The notes under the pieces: model-generated
The model's database searches: none
What the model saw: the letters and a program-made list of their open reading frames with translations, nothing else
Told to the model about the DNA's origin: nothing
In this document: positions 34,380 to 43,761 of the stretch, in pieces
Numbering within the stretch: the stretch's first letter is position 1
How the letters are laid out: each line of letters starts with the position of its first letter
Source of the DNA: an uncultured Clostridia bacterium
GTDB taxonomy: Bacteria; Bacillota; Clostridia; Christensenellales; Borkfalkiaceae
Assembly: GCA_947627665.1 (NCBI GenBank)
Contig: CANQWX010000008.1
Span: 1-64,000 of the forward strand
Reading direction: 5' to 3'
Length of the DNA: 64,000 bases
Translations under genes and position numbers: made by a program

Positions 34380-35663
34380 TTATTGGACGGAGATCTCTTT
34401 GGTGCCGCCCATGTAGGGCCAAAGCACTTCGGGGATCTCCACGCTGCCGTCCGCGCGGAGGTGGTTTTCGAGAAAGGCGATGAGCATGCGCGGCGGCGCC
34501 ACGACCGTATTGTTGAGGGTGTGCGCGAATTCGCTCCCCTTTTCGGTCTTATAGCGGATGCCGAGGCGGCGTGCCTGCGCGTCGGTCAGGTTGGAGCAGG
34601 AGCCGACTTCGAAGTACTTCTTCTGGCGGGGCGACCACGCCTCTACGTCGCAGCTGCGGAATTTGAGGTCGGCAAGATCGCCCGAGCAGCATTCGAGCTG
34701 GCGGACGGGGATCCCCATGGAAACGAAGAGTTCCACGGTATAGTTCCACATCCTTTCGTACCACATACAGCTGTCCTCGGGCTTGCAGATGACGATCATC
34801 TCCTGCTTCTCGAATTGGTGGATGCGGTAGATGCCCCGCTCCTCGATGCCGTGCGCGCCCTTCTCCTTGCGGAAGCAGGGGGAATAGCTCGTGAGCGTCA
34901 AGGGTAGCTTGCTCTCGTCGAGGGTCTGTCCCATAAAGCGGCCGATCATGGAGTGCTCACTCGTGCCGATGAGGTAGAGGTCCTCCCCCTCGATCTTGTA
35001 CATCATGCCGTCCATCTCCTCGAAGCTCATCACGCCCGTGACGACGGAGGAACGGATCATGAAGGGCGGAATGCAATAGGTGAAGCCCTTGCCGATCATA
35101 AAGTCGCGCGCATAGCTTAAAATGGCGGAATGCAGGCGGGCGACGTCGCCCGTGAGATAGTAAAAGCCCTGCCCGCTCGTGCGGCGCGCGCTGTCGATGT
35201 CGATGCCGTCGAGCTTTTCCAGAATGTCGAGATGGTAGGGAACTTCGAAATCGGGGACTTTCGGCTCCAAAAAGCGCTTACGTTCCACGTTTTCCGAATC
35301 GTCCCTGCCGATCGGCGTGTCGGGCGAGATGATGTTGGGAATGCTCATCATCACCTTTTTGAGCTGTTCGGAAACTTCGGGTTCTTCCCTTTCAATCTCG
35401 GCAAGGCGGGCGGCGTTTGCGCTCACCTGCGCCTTGACTTTTTCCGCTTCCTCCGTTTTCTTTTCCCGCATGAGCTGTCCGATCTGTTTGCTCAGCGTGT
35501 TGCGGGAGGCGCGCAGAAGGTCCCCCTCCTGTTGCAGGGCGCGTTTCTTTTGGTCGAGCGCGATCGCCTCGTCCACCAGAGGCAGCTTTTTTTCCTGAAA
35601 CTTTTTCCTGATGTTCTCCCGTACCAGATCGGGATCATTGCGGATGAGTGCAATGTCTATCAT
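34380..35663 (-). CDS. serS: Serine-tRNA ligase
   Basis: A 427-residue class II aminoacyl-tRNA synthetase. The N-terminal antiparallel coiled coil (about 28-105) grips the long arm of tRNA-Ser. Motif 2 is SPCFRKEKGAHGIEERGIYR (about 262) and motif 3 is NNTVVAPPRMLIAFLENH (about 385). The motif-1-like interface is near YLTGDVARLHSAI. The start at 35663 is the standard MIDIALIRNDP; the 989-residue track ORF is extended by a lack of upstream stops. It is the first gene of the operon and has a promoter 30 bp upstream; no T-box leader fits in that space. Confidence 0.97.
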   Translation of the reverse strand: MIDIALIRNDPDLVRENIRKKFQEKKLPLVDEAIALDQKKRALQQEGDLLRASRNTLSKQIGQLMREKKTEEAEKVKAQVSANAARLAEIEREEPEVSEQLKKVMMSIPNIISPDTPIGRDDSENVERKRFLEPKVPDFEVPYHLDILEKLDGIDIDSARRTSGQGFYYLTGDVARLHSAILSYARDFMIGKGFTYCIPPFMIRSSVVTGVMSFEEMDGMMYKIEGEDLYLIGTSEHSMIGRFMGQTLDESKLPLTLTSYSPCFRKEKGAHGIEERGIYRIHQFEKQEMIVICKPEDSCMWYERMWNYTVELFVSMGIPVRQLECCSGDLADLKFRSCDVEAWSPRQKKYFEVGSCSNLTDAQARRLGIRYKTEKGSEFAHTLNNTVVAPPRMLIAFLENHLRADGSVEIPEVLWPYMGGTKEISVQ

Positions 35664-35693
35664 AAAATTTACCTCGCGTGATGTCCAAGCCTC

Positions 35694-35722
35694 ATTATAC
35701 ATCATTTTGCCCGCGATTGCAA
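35694..35722 (-). promoter_or_regulatory. Sigma-A promoter of serS
   Basis: On the minus strand TTGCAA, 17 nt, TATAAT; back-to-back with the ATPase promoter. Confidence 0.82.
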
Positions 35723-35746
35723 GGAAATTCAAGCATTTCTTTCCTG

Positions 35747-35775
35747 TTGACATTTCCCGCGCGCGCGTGTATAAT
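35747..35775 (+). promoter_or_regulatory. Consensus promoter of the P-type ATPase gene
   Basis: TTGACA, 17 nt, TATAAT, 36 nt before the ATG. Confidence 0.9.
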
Positions 35776-35810
35776 AAAGACATGCAACATCCCGGACGAG
35801 GAGAGCAGAA

Positions 35811-38486
35811 ATGAAGATGCCGACCGACGCTTCCGCAACGGAAGCCGAAAAACAGAAAAAGACGGGAAAAAAGACGGGCGCCGCCACGGGCAAGGGGAAG
35901 ACCTCTGCCGCAGACGTCGCCGAAGAGAGCGCGGTCGCCTCGGCAACGCCTGCGGCAGACGAAGAGCAGCGCGTTCCCGTGCCATCCGCCCCCGTTTCGC
36001 CCGTGTCCCGCACGCGCTCCTTCTTCGCGCGCATTCTCGAGCGCAACGCCTCCGAGGACGCGCAGTCCAAAAAAGAGCGCAAAAAACTCATGCGCCGTTT
36101 CCGCCACGCCAAGGAGATCCCCGCAGGCAACGACGTGGAGCGCTTTACGCCCCCCATCGGCGAAGGGCTTACCGAGGAACAGGTGGAAAAGAGGAACGAC
36201 CAATTCCTCTTCAACGACGTCAATAAAAAATATTCCAAGTCCTACGCCGCGATCTTTATCGGCAACATCTGCACGGTATTCAATTTTCTGTGTATCGCCG
36301 TCGCCGTGGCGCTTGCGATCGCGCACGCCGAACTCTCGCAGTTCCTCTTCGTCGTCATCTTCTCGGCGAACCTCGTGATCGGCGTCGTGCAGGAGATCTT
36401 GGCAAAGCGGCAGATCGACAAGCTCTCCGTGCTCATTTCCGCCACGGTGAAAGTGATGCGGGGGGGCGTGCGCAAGGAGATCCCCATCAAGGAGATCGTC
36501 CTCGACGACGTGCTTCTGCTCGAAGCGGGCCAGCAGGTCCCCGCGGACTGCATCCTCGCCGAGGGAAAGGCGGAGGTCAACGAGAGCCTGCTCACGGGCG
36601 AATCCGCCGCCGTCAAAAAGCAGGAGGGCGACACCCTCTACGCAGGCTCCTTCGTTTCGAGCGGGAGCTGCTGGGTGCGCGCCGACAAGGTGGGCAGGAG
36701 CACCTATCTCAACCAGCTCACTTCCCGCGCCAAGAAGTACAAGCGCCCGAAGTCGGAGGTCATGAACTCCATCCGCCTCTTTATCCGCGTGATCGGCGTG
36801 CTCATTCCCATCGTCGCGGCGTTGACGTTCTGGACAGCATACCGCTCGGGCGTCGTACTGAGCGAAAATATCCAGACGACGGGCGCCGTCGTCATCGGTC
36901 TGATCCCCTCGGGGCTGCTCCTCCTCACCTCCCTTGCGATGGCGGTGGGCGTCAGGCGCCTTGCCAAAAAACAGACCCTCGTGCAGGATATGAACTCCCT
37001 CGAGATGCTCGCCCGCGTCAACGTCCTCTGCCTCGATAAGACGGGGACCATCACCGACGGGCGCATGACGGTGAGCGACTGCATGATCATCGCAAACTAT
37101 ACCGATCACTCGGTGGAGGAGATCATGGGCAGCATGCTCTCCGCCCTCGACGACAACAACCAGACCTCCATCGCCCTGCAAGACCGCTTCGGGCACTCCA
37201 ATTCCATGCAGGCGACGGCGCTCATCCCCTTCTCGAGCAAGCGGAAACTCTCCGCCGTGAGCTTCGGCGAGGAGGGCACTTTCGTGTTCGGCGCGCCCGA
37301 ATTCGTGCTCCGTCCCATGTCCCCCCGCATCGAGCGCATCGTGAAGCAATATGCGCAGATGGGGCTACGGGTGCTCCTTCTCGCGCACGCGCAGGGACAG
37401 ATCGCAGGCGACCGTCTGCCGGGGCCTCTCCGCGCCATGGCGCTCATCACTTTGGCGGACAATGTCCGTCCCGAGGCGGTGGAAACCATCAAGTCCTTCA
37501 AGGAGAACGACGTGGACATCCGCATCATCTCGGGCGACAACCCCGTCACCGTTTCCGAAGTCGCGCGGCGCGTGGGCGTGGCGAACGCCAACAAATACAT
37601 CTCCCTCGACGGGCTGACCGACATCGAAGTGGAGAACGTCGCCAACGAATACACCGTGTTCGGGAGGGTGACGCCCGAGCAGAAGGCCATTTTGGTGCGC
37701 ACCATCAAGCGGGCGGGCAACACCGTGGCGATGACGGGCGACGGCGTGAACGACATTCTCGCCTTAAAAGAGGCCGACTGCGCCATTTCGGTCGCCTCGG
37801 GCAGCGAAGCCGCGCGCAACGTTTCCCACCTCGTGCTCATGAACAACAATTTCACCAACCTCAACGCGGTCGTCAACGAGGGACGGCGGGTCATCAACAA
37901 CATCAAGAACAGCGCCTCGCTCTACATCATGAAGACGCTGTTCATCACCCTGCTCTCCCTCATCTGCGTGATCATGGGAGAGAAATACTTCTTCAAGACC
38001 AACCACCTTCTGCTCTTTGAGATGTTCGTGGCGGCGCTCCCCTCCTTTGTCATCTCGCTCCAACCGAACAACAGCCGCGTGAAGGGAAAGTTCATCCTGT
38101 ATGTGCTTTCCCGAAGTATCCCCGGGGCGATCACGCTCATTCTCTGCGTGCTGGCGATCTACTTCGGCAGGACGTACATCCCGGGCTACGGTTTCGGCAC
38201 GAACTTCGAGCCTCTTCTGATCCTCGCGGTGACCTTCGGCGGCATTGTGATGCTCTACCGCGTGTTGCAGCCGCTCAACCTGCTGCGGGCGGTGCTGTAC
38301 GGCGTCTGTTTGGCGATCTGCATCGCCGTGCTGTGCATTCCCCTCTTGAGCGAGATCGTGTATGCGGGCTGGTCGGAAGTGGAATTCAACCTGCCGCAGA
38401 TCCTGTATCTGCTCGTCGTCATTTTGGCGGCGTTCCCCATCTCGGGCTGGCTCACAAAGGCCTGCGACCTGATGAACAGCGACTGA
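35811..38486 (+). CDS. P-type cation-translocating ATPase
   Basis: An 891-residue membrane pump. The N-terminal ~130 residues are charged, low-complexity and Ala/Lys/Glu-rich. The core has two N-terminal helices (about 145-190), the actuator loop with LLTGESAAVKKQ (about 262), helices at about 315-385, the phosphorylation site CLDKTGTITDGRM (Asp near 409), and the hinge MTGDGVNDILALKEADCAI (about 645), then six C-terminal helices. No metal-binding CxxC is present at the N-terminus, and the intramembrane site before DKTGT lacks CPC, so it is not a heavy-metal pump; a Ca2+/Mg2+-type role is possible. It is monocistronic, divergent from serS. Confidence 0.9.
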   Translation: MKMPTDASATEAEKQKKTGKKTGAATGKGKTSAADVAEESAVASATPAADEEQRVPVPSAPVSPVSRTRSFFARILERNASEDAQSKKERKKLMRRFRHAKEIPAGNDVERFTPPIGEGLTEEQVEKRNDQFLFNDVNKKYSKSYAAIFIGNICTVFNFLCIAVAVALAIAHAELSQFLFVVIFSANLVIGVVQEILAKRQIDKLSVLISATVKVMRGGVRKEIPIKEIVLDDVLLLEAGQQVPADCILAEGKAEVNESLLTGESAAVKKQEGDTLYAGSFVSSGSCWVRADKVGRSTYLNQLTSRAKKYKRPKSEVMNSIRLFIRVIGVLIPIVAALTFWTAYRSGVVLSENIQTTGAVVIGLIPSGLLLLTSLAMAVGVRRLAKKQTLVQDMNSLEMLARVNVLCLDKTGTITDGRMTVSDCMIIANYTDHSVEEIMGSMLSALDDNNQTSIALQDRFGHSNSMQATALIPFSSKRKLSAVSFGEEGTFVFGAPEFVLRPMSPRIERIVKQYAQMGLRVLLLAHAQGQIAGDRLPGPLRAMALITLADNVRPEAVETIKSFKENDVDIRIISGDNPVTVSEVARRVGVANANKYISLDGLTDIEVENVANEYTVFGRVTPEQKAILVRTIKRAGNTVAMTGDGVNDILALKEADCAISVASGSEAARNVSHLVLMNNNFTNLNAVVNEGRRVINNIKNSASLYIMKTLFITLLSLICVIMGEKYFFKTNHLLLFEMFVAALPSFVISLQPNNSRVKGKFILYVLSRSIPGAITLILCVLAIYFGRTYIPGYGFGTNFEPLLILAVTFGGIVMLYRVLQPLNLLRAVLYGVCLAICIAVLCIPLLSEIVYAGWSEVEFNLPQILYLLVVILAAFPISGWLTKACDLMNSD

Positions 38487-38516
38487 GTTCACGAAAAATT
38501 TCGCACAATTCTTTGC

Positions 38517-39112
38517 TTGCCCACCCCCTGAATCCCCCTCCCGAGGAGGGGGTTTTGTGTGCCCTCTCCTCAGGAGAGGGTGCCGAGCAACGCGAGGCGG
38601 GTGTGGTGTCCTTTGTTCTTCGAACACCACCTCAGTCACTTCGTGACAGCTCCTCCTCAGGAGGAGCCTTTTACCCTCTCCGTGGGAGAGGGGTAGGGGT
38701 GTGGGGCGTGTTCTGAATACGTCACCCTGCCCCGCGCCCTCTTTACGTCACCCTGAGCCTGTCGAATGGGTGACGTCATGATAATGAGGACCATATTTCG
38801 ACTTCACTTCGTTCCGCTCAATATGACGTAATTGGGGAATGCCCACCCCCTGAATCCCCCTCCCGAGGAGGGGGTATTGTGTGCCCCGCGCGTTCTTCAT
38901 CTGTCATTTCGACCACAGCCGCACACTCTTTTTTCGTCATTTCGACCAAGGGAGCGAAGCGACCGCGTGGAGAAATCTCATCCTTATTATAATGCGGTAG
39001 AGATTTCTCGACAAGCTCGAAATGACATAATAGAACATGCCCACCCCCTTTCCCCCTCCAATGGAGGGGGTATTGTGTACGCGGGCGATAACGTTACATG
39101 AAAACCGTACCT
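38517..39112. repeat. Gene-free mosaic of dispersed repeats
   Basis: CCCCTCC-rich linkers at 38520-38590, 38680-38710, 38845-38885 and 39040-39075 alternate with GAAATGACG-type modules (about 38719-38835 and 38890-39030). A TGGTGTCC...GAACACCA hairpin-like stretch is near 38600-38630. No gene is supported. Confidence 0.8.
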
Positions 39113-39131
39113 TGACCCCTCACGGAAAAGA

Positions 39132-39162
39132 TTTGGCGCCGCGGCAGAGCCGCGGCGCCAAA
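39132..39162 (-). terminator. Intrinsic terminator downstream of ppdK
   Basis: A 13-bp perfect stem TTTGGCGCCGCGG/CCGCGGCGCCAAA with loop CAGAG; ATCTTTTCC follows on the minus strand. It lies beyond the duplicated gene tail. Confidence 0.82.
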
Positions 39163-39175
39163 GATTTTCGTGAAC

Positions 39176-39202
39176 TTACTTTCTCGGATTTTTGATATTT
39201 GC
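39176..39202 (-). pseudogene. Duplicated 3' end of ppdK (27 bp)
   Basis: TTACTTTCTCGGATTTTTGATATTTGC occurs here and again at 39294-39320, where it encodes the last residues and stop of PPDK (ANIKNPRK-stop). The extra copy is 118 bp downstream and lies in the 3' untranslated region before the terminator. The rest of the gene is absent. Confidence 0.85.
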
Positions 39203-39293
39203 CTGAGCAGCCGCTGAAAGCGAAACCGCCTCATAGCGCCTTTCGTTTTAACGCGCTATCCGTTCGGCGGTACGCTTCGCCTCGCGGCACAAG

Positions 39294-41933
39294 TTACTTT
39301 CTCGGATTTTTGATATTTGCTTGCGCCGCGGCGAGTCTTGCGATCGGAACGCGGAACGGCGAGCAGGAAACGTAGGTGAGGCCGATGTTGTGGCAGAACT
39401 CGATGGACGAAGGATCGCCGCCGTGTTCGCCGCAGATGCCGCAGTGGAGGTCCTTGCGGGTGCCCTTGCCGAGGTCGACCGCCATCTTCATCAGCTTGCC
39501 GACGCCGACCGTATCCAATCTCGCAAACGGGTCGCTCTCGTAGATCTTGTTGCTGTAATATGCGGGCAGGAACTTGCCTGCGTCGTCGCGGGAGAAGCCG
39601 AACGTCATCTGGGTGAGGTCGTTGGTGCCGAAGCAGAAGAACTCCGCTTCCTTTGCGATCTCGTCCGCCGTGAGCGCGGCGCGGGGGATCTCGATCATCG
39701 TGCCGACTTCATAGTGAAGCTGCGCGCCCGACGCCTTGATGACTTCGTCCGCCGTCTTGACGACGATGTCCTTGACGAACTTCAATTCCTTGACTTCGCC
39801 CGTGAGCGGGATCATGATCTCGGGAATGACCTTCACCCCTCTCTTCTGCACGGCGAGCGCCGCCTTGATGACCGCCTTGGTCTGCATGACCGCGATCTCG
39901 GGATAGGTGACGGTAAGACGGCAGCCGCGGTGACCCATCATCGGGTTGAACTCGTGCAGGTCGGAGATGATCTGCTTGATCTGCGCGACCGTCTTGCCCT
40001 GCGCCTTGGCAAGCGCCTTGATGTCCTCTTCCTCGGTGGGAACGAACTCATGGAGCGGAGGATCGAGGAAACGGATGGTGACGGGATAGCCGCCGAGCGC
40101 CTCAAACAGGCCCTCGAAGTCCGCCTGCTGCATGGGTTCGATCTTGGCAAGCGCCGCTTCGCGTTCTTCGACCGTGTCCGCACAGATCATTTCGCGGAAG
40201 GCGCCGATCCTTGCGGGATCGAAGAACATGTGCTCGGTACGGCAGAGGCCGATGCCCTGCGCGCCGAACGCCGCCGCCTGCTTGGCGTCCTTGGGGGTAT
40301 CCGCATTGGTGCGGACGCCGAGCGCCTTGTATTTATCGGCAAGCTCCATGATCCTTCCGAAGTAACCGCTGTTGGGGTCTGCGGGAACGGTGGGAATGAT
40401 GCAGTTGTAGATGGTGCCGGTGGAGCCGTCGAGGGAGATGCCGTCGCCCTCGTGGTAGGTCTTGCCCGCCAGGGTGAAGCACTTGTTCTCCTCGTCCATC
40501 TTGATGTCGCCGCAGCCCGAAACGCAGCAGGTGCCCATGCCGCGCGCCACGACCGCCGCGTGGGAAGTCTGGCCGCCGCGGACGGTGAGGATGCCCTGCG
40601 CGTACTTCATGCCCTCGATGTCCTCGGGGGAAGTTTCGAGGCGCACGAGCACGACTTTCTTGCCCTTCTTGCCCTCTTTGACGGCGTCCTCCGCGGTGAA
40701 CACGATGGTGCCCGCCGCCGCGCCGGGAGAGGCCGCGATGCCCTTGCCGACGACGTTGTTCTTGTCCGCTTCCTTCAAAGCCTTGGGGTCGAACTGCGGG
40801 TGCAGGAGCATGTCCAAAGACTTCGCGTCGATCTGCATGAGGGCTTCCTGCTCGGTAATCATGCCCTCGTCGATGAGGTCGCAGGCGATCTTGATCGCCG
40901 CCGCCGCCGTGCGCTTGCCGTTACGGGTCTGGAGCATGTAGAGCTTTTCGTTCTCCACGGTGAACTCCATATCCTGCATGTCGTGATAGTGGTTTTCGAG
41001 GGTGGTGCAGACCTCCTGGAACTGCTTGTAGACCTCGGGGAACACTTCTGCCATCTGGGAGATGGGCATGGGAGTGCGGACGCCCGCGACGACGTCCTCG
41101 CCCTGCGCGTTGGTGAGGAATTCGCCCATAAGGCCCTTTTCGCCCGTAGCGGGGTTGCGGGTGAACGCGACGCCCGTGCCGCAGTTGTCGCCCATGTTGC
41201 CGAACGCCATCATCTGGACGTTGACCGCGGTGCCCCAGCTGTAAGGGATGTCGTGGTCCATGCGGTAGACGTTGGCGCGGGGGTTGTCCCACGAACGGAA
41301 CACGGCCTTGATCGCCTCGAAGAGCTGGACCTTGGGGTCGGAGGGGAAGTCGGTGCCGAGCTGCTTTTTGTACTCCGCCTTGAACTGGTTGGCGAGGGCT
41401 TTCAGATCGTCCGCGTCAAGCTCGACGTCCTGCGTGACGCCCTTCTTCTCCTTCATCTCGTCGATGAGTTTTTCAAAGTATTTCTTGCCGACTTCCATGA
41501 CGACGTCGGAGAACATCTGGATGAATCTTCTGTAGCAGTCCCACGCCCAGCGGGGATTGTTCGATTTCTTGGCAATGACTTCCACGACCTGTTCGTTGAG
41601 ACCGAGGTTCAGAATGGTATCCATCATGCCGGGCATGGAAGCGCGCGCGCCCGAGCGGACGGAAACGAGGAGCGGATTTTCGAGATCGCCGAACTTCTTG
41701 CCGGTGATGTGCTCCATCTTGTCGATATAGGTCATGATCTCCTTCTGGATCGAGGGGTTGATCTGCCTGCCGTCCTCATAGTATTGGGTGCAGGCTTCGG
41801 TGGAAATGGTGAAGCCCTGGGGTACGGGCAAGCCGATGTTGGTCATCTCCGCAAGGTTCGCGCCCTTGCCGCCCAAAAGCTCGCGCATGTTGGCGTTGCC
41901 TTCGGTGAAAAGATAACAGTACTTTTTTGCCAT
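39294..41933 (-). CDS. ppdK: Pyruvate, phosphate dikinase
   Basis: An 879-residue homodimeric enzyme that interconverts pyruvate, ATP and phosphate with PEP, AMP and pyrophosphate; in anaerobes it often serves PPi-linked glycolysis or gluconeogenesis. The N-terminal ATP-grasp domain (about 1-340) starts with LGGKGANLAEMTNIGLPVPQ; the swivelling phosphohistidine domain has GGQTSHAAVVARGMGTCCV (His near 455); the C-terminal PEP/pyruvate barrel has TIRFLDPPLHEF and ends with CGEHGGDPSSIEFC (catalytic Cys near 834). Normal length. It has its own promoter. Confidence 0.97.
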   Translation of the reverse strand: MAKKYCYLFTEGNANMRELLGGKGANLAEMTNIGLPVPQGFTISTEACTQYYEDGRQINPSIQKEIMTYIDKMEHITGKKFGDLENPLLVSVRSGARASMPGMMDTILNLGLNEQVVEVIAKKSNNPRWAWDCYRRFIQMFSDVVMEVGKKYFEKLIDEMKEKKGVTQDVELDADDLKALANQFKAEYKKQLGTDFPSDPKVQLFEAIKAVFRSWDNPRANVYRMDHDIPYSWGTAVNVQMMAFGNMGDNCGTGVAFTRNPATGEKGLMGEFLTNAQGEDVVAGVRTPMPISQMAEVFPEVYKQFQEVCTTLENHYHDMQDMEFTVENEKLYMLQTRNGKRTAAAAIKIACDLIDEGMITEQEALMQIDAKSLDMLLHPQFDPKALKEADKNNVVGKGIAASPGAAAGTIVFTAEDAVKEGKKGKKVVLVRLETSPEDIEGMKYAQGILTVRGGQTSHAAVVARGMGTCCVSGCGDIKMDEENKCFTLAGKTYHEGDGISLDGSTGTIYNCIIPTVPADPNSGYFGRIMELADKYKALGVRTNADTPKDAKQAAAFGAQGIGLCRTEHMFFDPARIGAFREMICADTVEEREAALAKIEPMQQADFEGLFEALGGYPVTIRFLDPPLHEFVPTEEEDIKALAKAQGKTVAQIKQIISDLHEFNPMMGHRGCRLTVTYPEIAVMQTKAVIKAALAVQKRGVKVIPEIMIPLTGEVKELKFVKDIVVKTADEVIKASGAQLHYEVGTMIEIPRAALTADEIAKEAEFFCFGTNDLTQMTFGFSRDDAGKFLPAYYSNKIYESDPFARLDTVGVGKLMKMAVDLGKGTRKDLHCGICGEHGGDPSSIEFCHNIGLTYVSCSPFRVPIARLAAAQANIKNPRK

Positions 41934-41977
41934 AATGAGATATTCCTCCTAAAGATTTACGGTTTTTGCCATTGCCT

Positions 41978-42006
41978 ATTGTACACTATCTATAAGAAAA
42001 TTTCAA
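41978..42006 (-). promoter_or_regulatory. Sigma-A promoter of ppdK
   Basis: On the minus strand TTGAAA, 17 nt, TACAAT, 45 nt before the ATG. Confidence 0.78.
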
Positions 42007-42052
42007 GCCTTTCGCGGAAGATTTTTCCGCAAACGGCGGAATTTGCGAAAAT

Positions 42053-42086
42053 CGGCGGCGCGGCGAAGGGCTTCGCCGCGCCGCCG
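42053..42086 (-). terminator. Intrinsic terminator of the metG-tatD-rsmA operon
   Basis: A 16-bp stem CGGCGGCGCGGCGAAG with its complement and a 2-nt centre, then ATTTTC on the minus strand, 6 bp after the rsmA stop. Confidence 0.75.
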
Positions 42087-42091
42087 CGTCC

Positions 42092-42928
42092 TTATTTGCC
42101 GCTTTTTCCCGCCGCAAAGAGCAGATCGGACAGCGCGCCCAGCTGCTCCGGGGAGAGCGTTTCCCCCCGCACGCCCGCGGGAACGCCGAGCGATCCCAAC
42201 AGTTCCTTCGCCTCCCCGCGGGAGAGGGAGAAGGCGCTCATCAGATTGTTCTCGAGGGTCTTGCGGCGGTTGAGAAAGGCGCAGCGCACCGTTTCGCGGT
42301 AGGCCTTTTCGCTCCTGACCGCAAACCCGCCCGCGGTGAAGTCGAGCCTGACGACCGCGCTGTCCACGTTCGGGCTGGGGGTGAAGAGGGTGCGGGGCAC
42401 AAGACGGGTGACCGCCGCGCTCCCCCGCCGCGCGATCGCCGCCGTCACCGCGCCGTAATCGGGGCTGCCCGCCTTGGCGCAAAACCTGCGCGCGACCTCC
42501 TCCTGCACCATGACGGTAAGCCCGCGGCAACCCTTTCCCTCCTCCACGAACCTCATCACGACGGGCGTCGTCACATAGTAGGGAAGGTTGGCGACGACGA
42601 GATAGTCCCCGCCCACCGCCCGTTCGGCGGCGGCAAGGTCCTCCCGCATAAAATCGCGGAACACGACTTCGACGTTCCCGCAGTCCGAAAGGGTCTCCGC
42701 CAGCACGGGCTGCAAGCTCTTATCGATCTCGTAGGAGATCACTTTTTTCGCTCTTTCCGCCAGGGCAAGGGTGAGGGCGCCCGCGCCTGCGCCGATCTCG
42801 AGCACGGCCGTCTTTTCGTCCACGCCCGCGTCCGAAACGATGGCGCGCAGCAGGTTGCGGTCGGTGAGAAAGTTCTGACCGTATCGCTTTTTGAAGGTAA
42901 AATGATGTTTGAAGAGCAAGTCGTCCAT
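42092..42928 (-). CDS. rsmA: 16S rRNA dimethyladenosine transferase RsmA (KsgA)
   Basis: A 278-residue methyltransferase that dimethylates A1518 and A1519 in 16S rRNA. The N-terminus has FKKRYGQNFLTDRNLL; SAM motif I is LEIGAGAGALTLALAE (about 45); the catalytic NLPYYVTTPVVMRF is near 110. The C-terminal helical domain is complete. Start at 42928 (MDDLLFKHHF), after a weak GGAAAGAG. It follows tatD by 47 bp; the rnmV gene that often lies between the two in Firmicutes is missing here. Confidence 0.95.
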   Translation of the reverse strand: MDDLLFKHHFTFKKRYGQNFLTDRNLLRAIVSDAGVDEKTAVLEIGAGAGALTLALAERAKKVISYEIDKSLQPVLAETLSDCGNVEVVFRDFMREDLAAAERAVGGDYLVVANLPYYVTTPVVMRFVEEGKGCRGLTVMVQEEVARRFCAKAGSPDYGAVTAAIARRGSAAVTRLVPRTLFTPSPNVDSAVVRLDFTAGGFAVRSEKAYRETVRCAFLNRRKTLENNLMSAFSLSRGEAKELLGSLGVPAGVRGETLSPEQLGALSDLLFAAGKSGK

Positions 42929-42975
42929 CTCTTTCCGCAAAAAAAGCGCGCGGGGCGCGCTCCTCCTATTTCTTC

Positions 42976-43761
42976 CTATTTGTTCTGCAAAAACGCCCCT
43001 TCGGGCAGCATCTTGGGGAACAGCCGCGCGGCGTTCGCCCCGATCGCTTCGATCATCGCGGGGAGGGGGATCCCCTTCCCTTCCGCCAGCTTTTCCACGA
43101 TGACGGGGATGTTCGCGGGGCTGTTCTTCTCCCCGCGGAAGGGGGAAAGATAGGGGCTGTCCGTTTCCGAAAGGATGCGGTCCAAGGGGCAGGCGCGCAC
43201 GCTCTCCACGGCACGTCTTGCGTTTTTGAAGCAGACGACCCCGCCGAAGGAAAAATAGGCGCCAAGCTCCAAAAAATCGGGAAGATTTTCCGCGCCGTAG
43301 GAATAGCAGTGCATCAAAAACCCGTGCGCCGTGCCGCCGCGGTGTTCCCGCAGAATGGCGAGCGTGTCGGCGCAGGCGTCCCGCGAATGGATCTCGACGG
43401 GCAGGGAAAGCTCCTCCGCCAGCGCAAGCTGCGCCTCGAACGCCGCCCGCTGCGCCCGCTTGTCGGGGTCGGGATAGTGATAGTCCAGCCCGATCTCCCC
43501 CACCGCGACGCACTTTTCGTCCGCCGCCATCGCCCTGAGCGTTTCCAACGTTTCCCGCCCGAAATTTTCGAGTTCGGAGGGGTGCACGCCCACCGTAAAA
43601 TAGCAACCGTTGTGCGTTTTGGCAAACTCCGCATGCCATTTTGCGTGTGCGGGCGTATCCGAGGCGAGAATGACGGTCTTGACCCCCGCCGCCCTAATTT
43701 TCTCCCATTCGGCGGGAAATTCGTACCCCTCCCCCGCAAAGTGGGCGTGGACGTCGATCAT
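42976..43761 (-). CDS. tatD: TatD-family metal-dependent deoxyribonuclease
   Basis: A 261-residue TIM-barrel hydrolase. Metal ligands are seen in MIDVHAHFAG (residues 4-6), VGEIGLDYHY (Glu near 93), PVEIHSRDA (His near 127), FLMHCYSYGA (His near 152) and SETDSPYLSP (Asp near 200). Family members are 3'-5' exonucleases acting on DNA repair intermediates. It overlaps the metG stop by 4 nt (ATGA). Start set at 43761; the 457-residue track ORF runs back into metG in another frame. Confidence 0.95.
   Translation of the reverse strand: MIDVHAHFAGEGYEFPAEWEKIRAAGVKTVILASDTPAHAKWHAEFAKTHNGCYFTVGVHPSELENFGRETLETLRAMAADEKCVAVGEIGLDYHYPDPDKRAQRAAFEAQLALAEELSLPVEIHSRDACADTLAILREHRGGTAHGFLMHCYSYGAENLPDFLELGAYFSFGGVVCFKNARRAVESVRACPLDRILSETDSPYLSPFRGEKNSPANIPVIVEKLAEGKGIPLPAMIEAIGANAARLFPKMLPEGAFLQNK

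Noticed and set aside
35664-35693. T-box leader of serS
   Set aside because: Only about 30 nt separate the promoter and the start codon; no AGGGTGGNACCGCG-type sequence is present.
39321-42302. 993-residue plus-strand ORF opposite ppdK
   Set aside because: It is the antisense shadow of ppdK, which has clear family motifs and a promoter on the minus strand.
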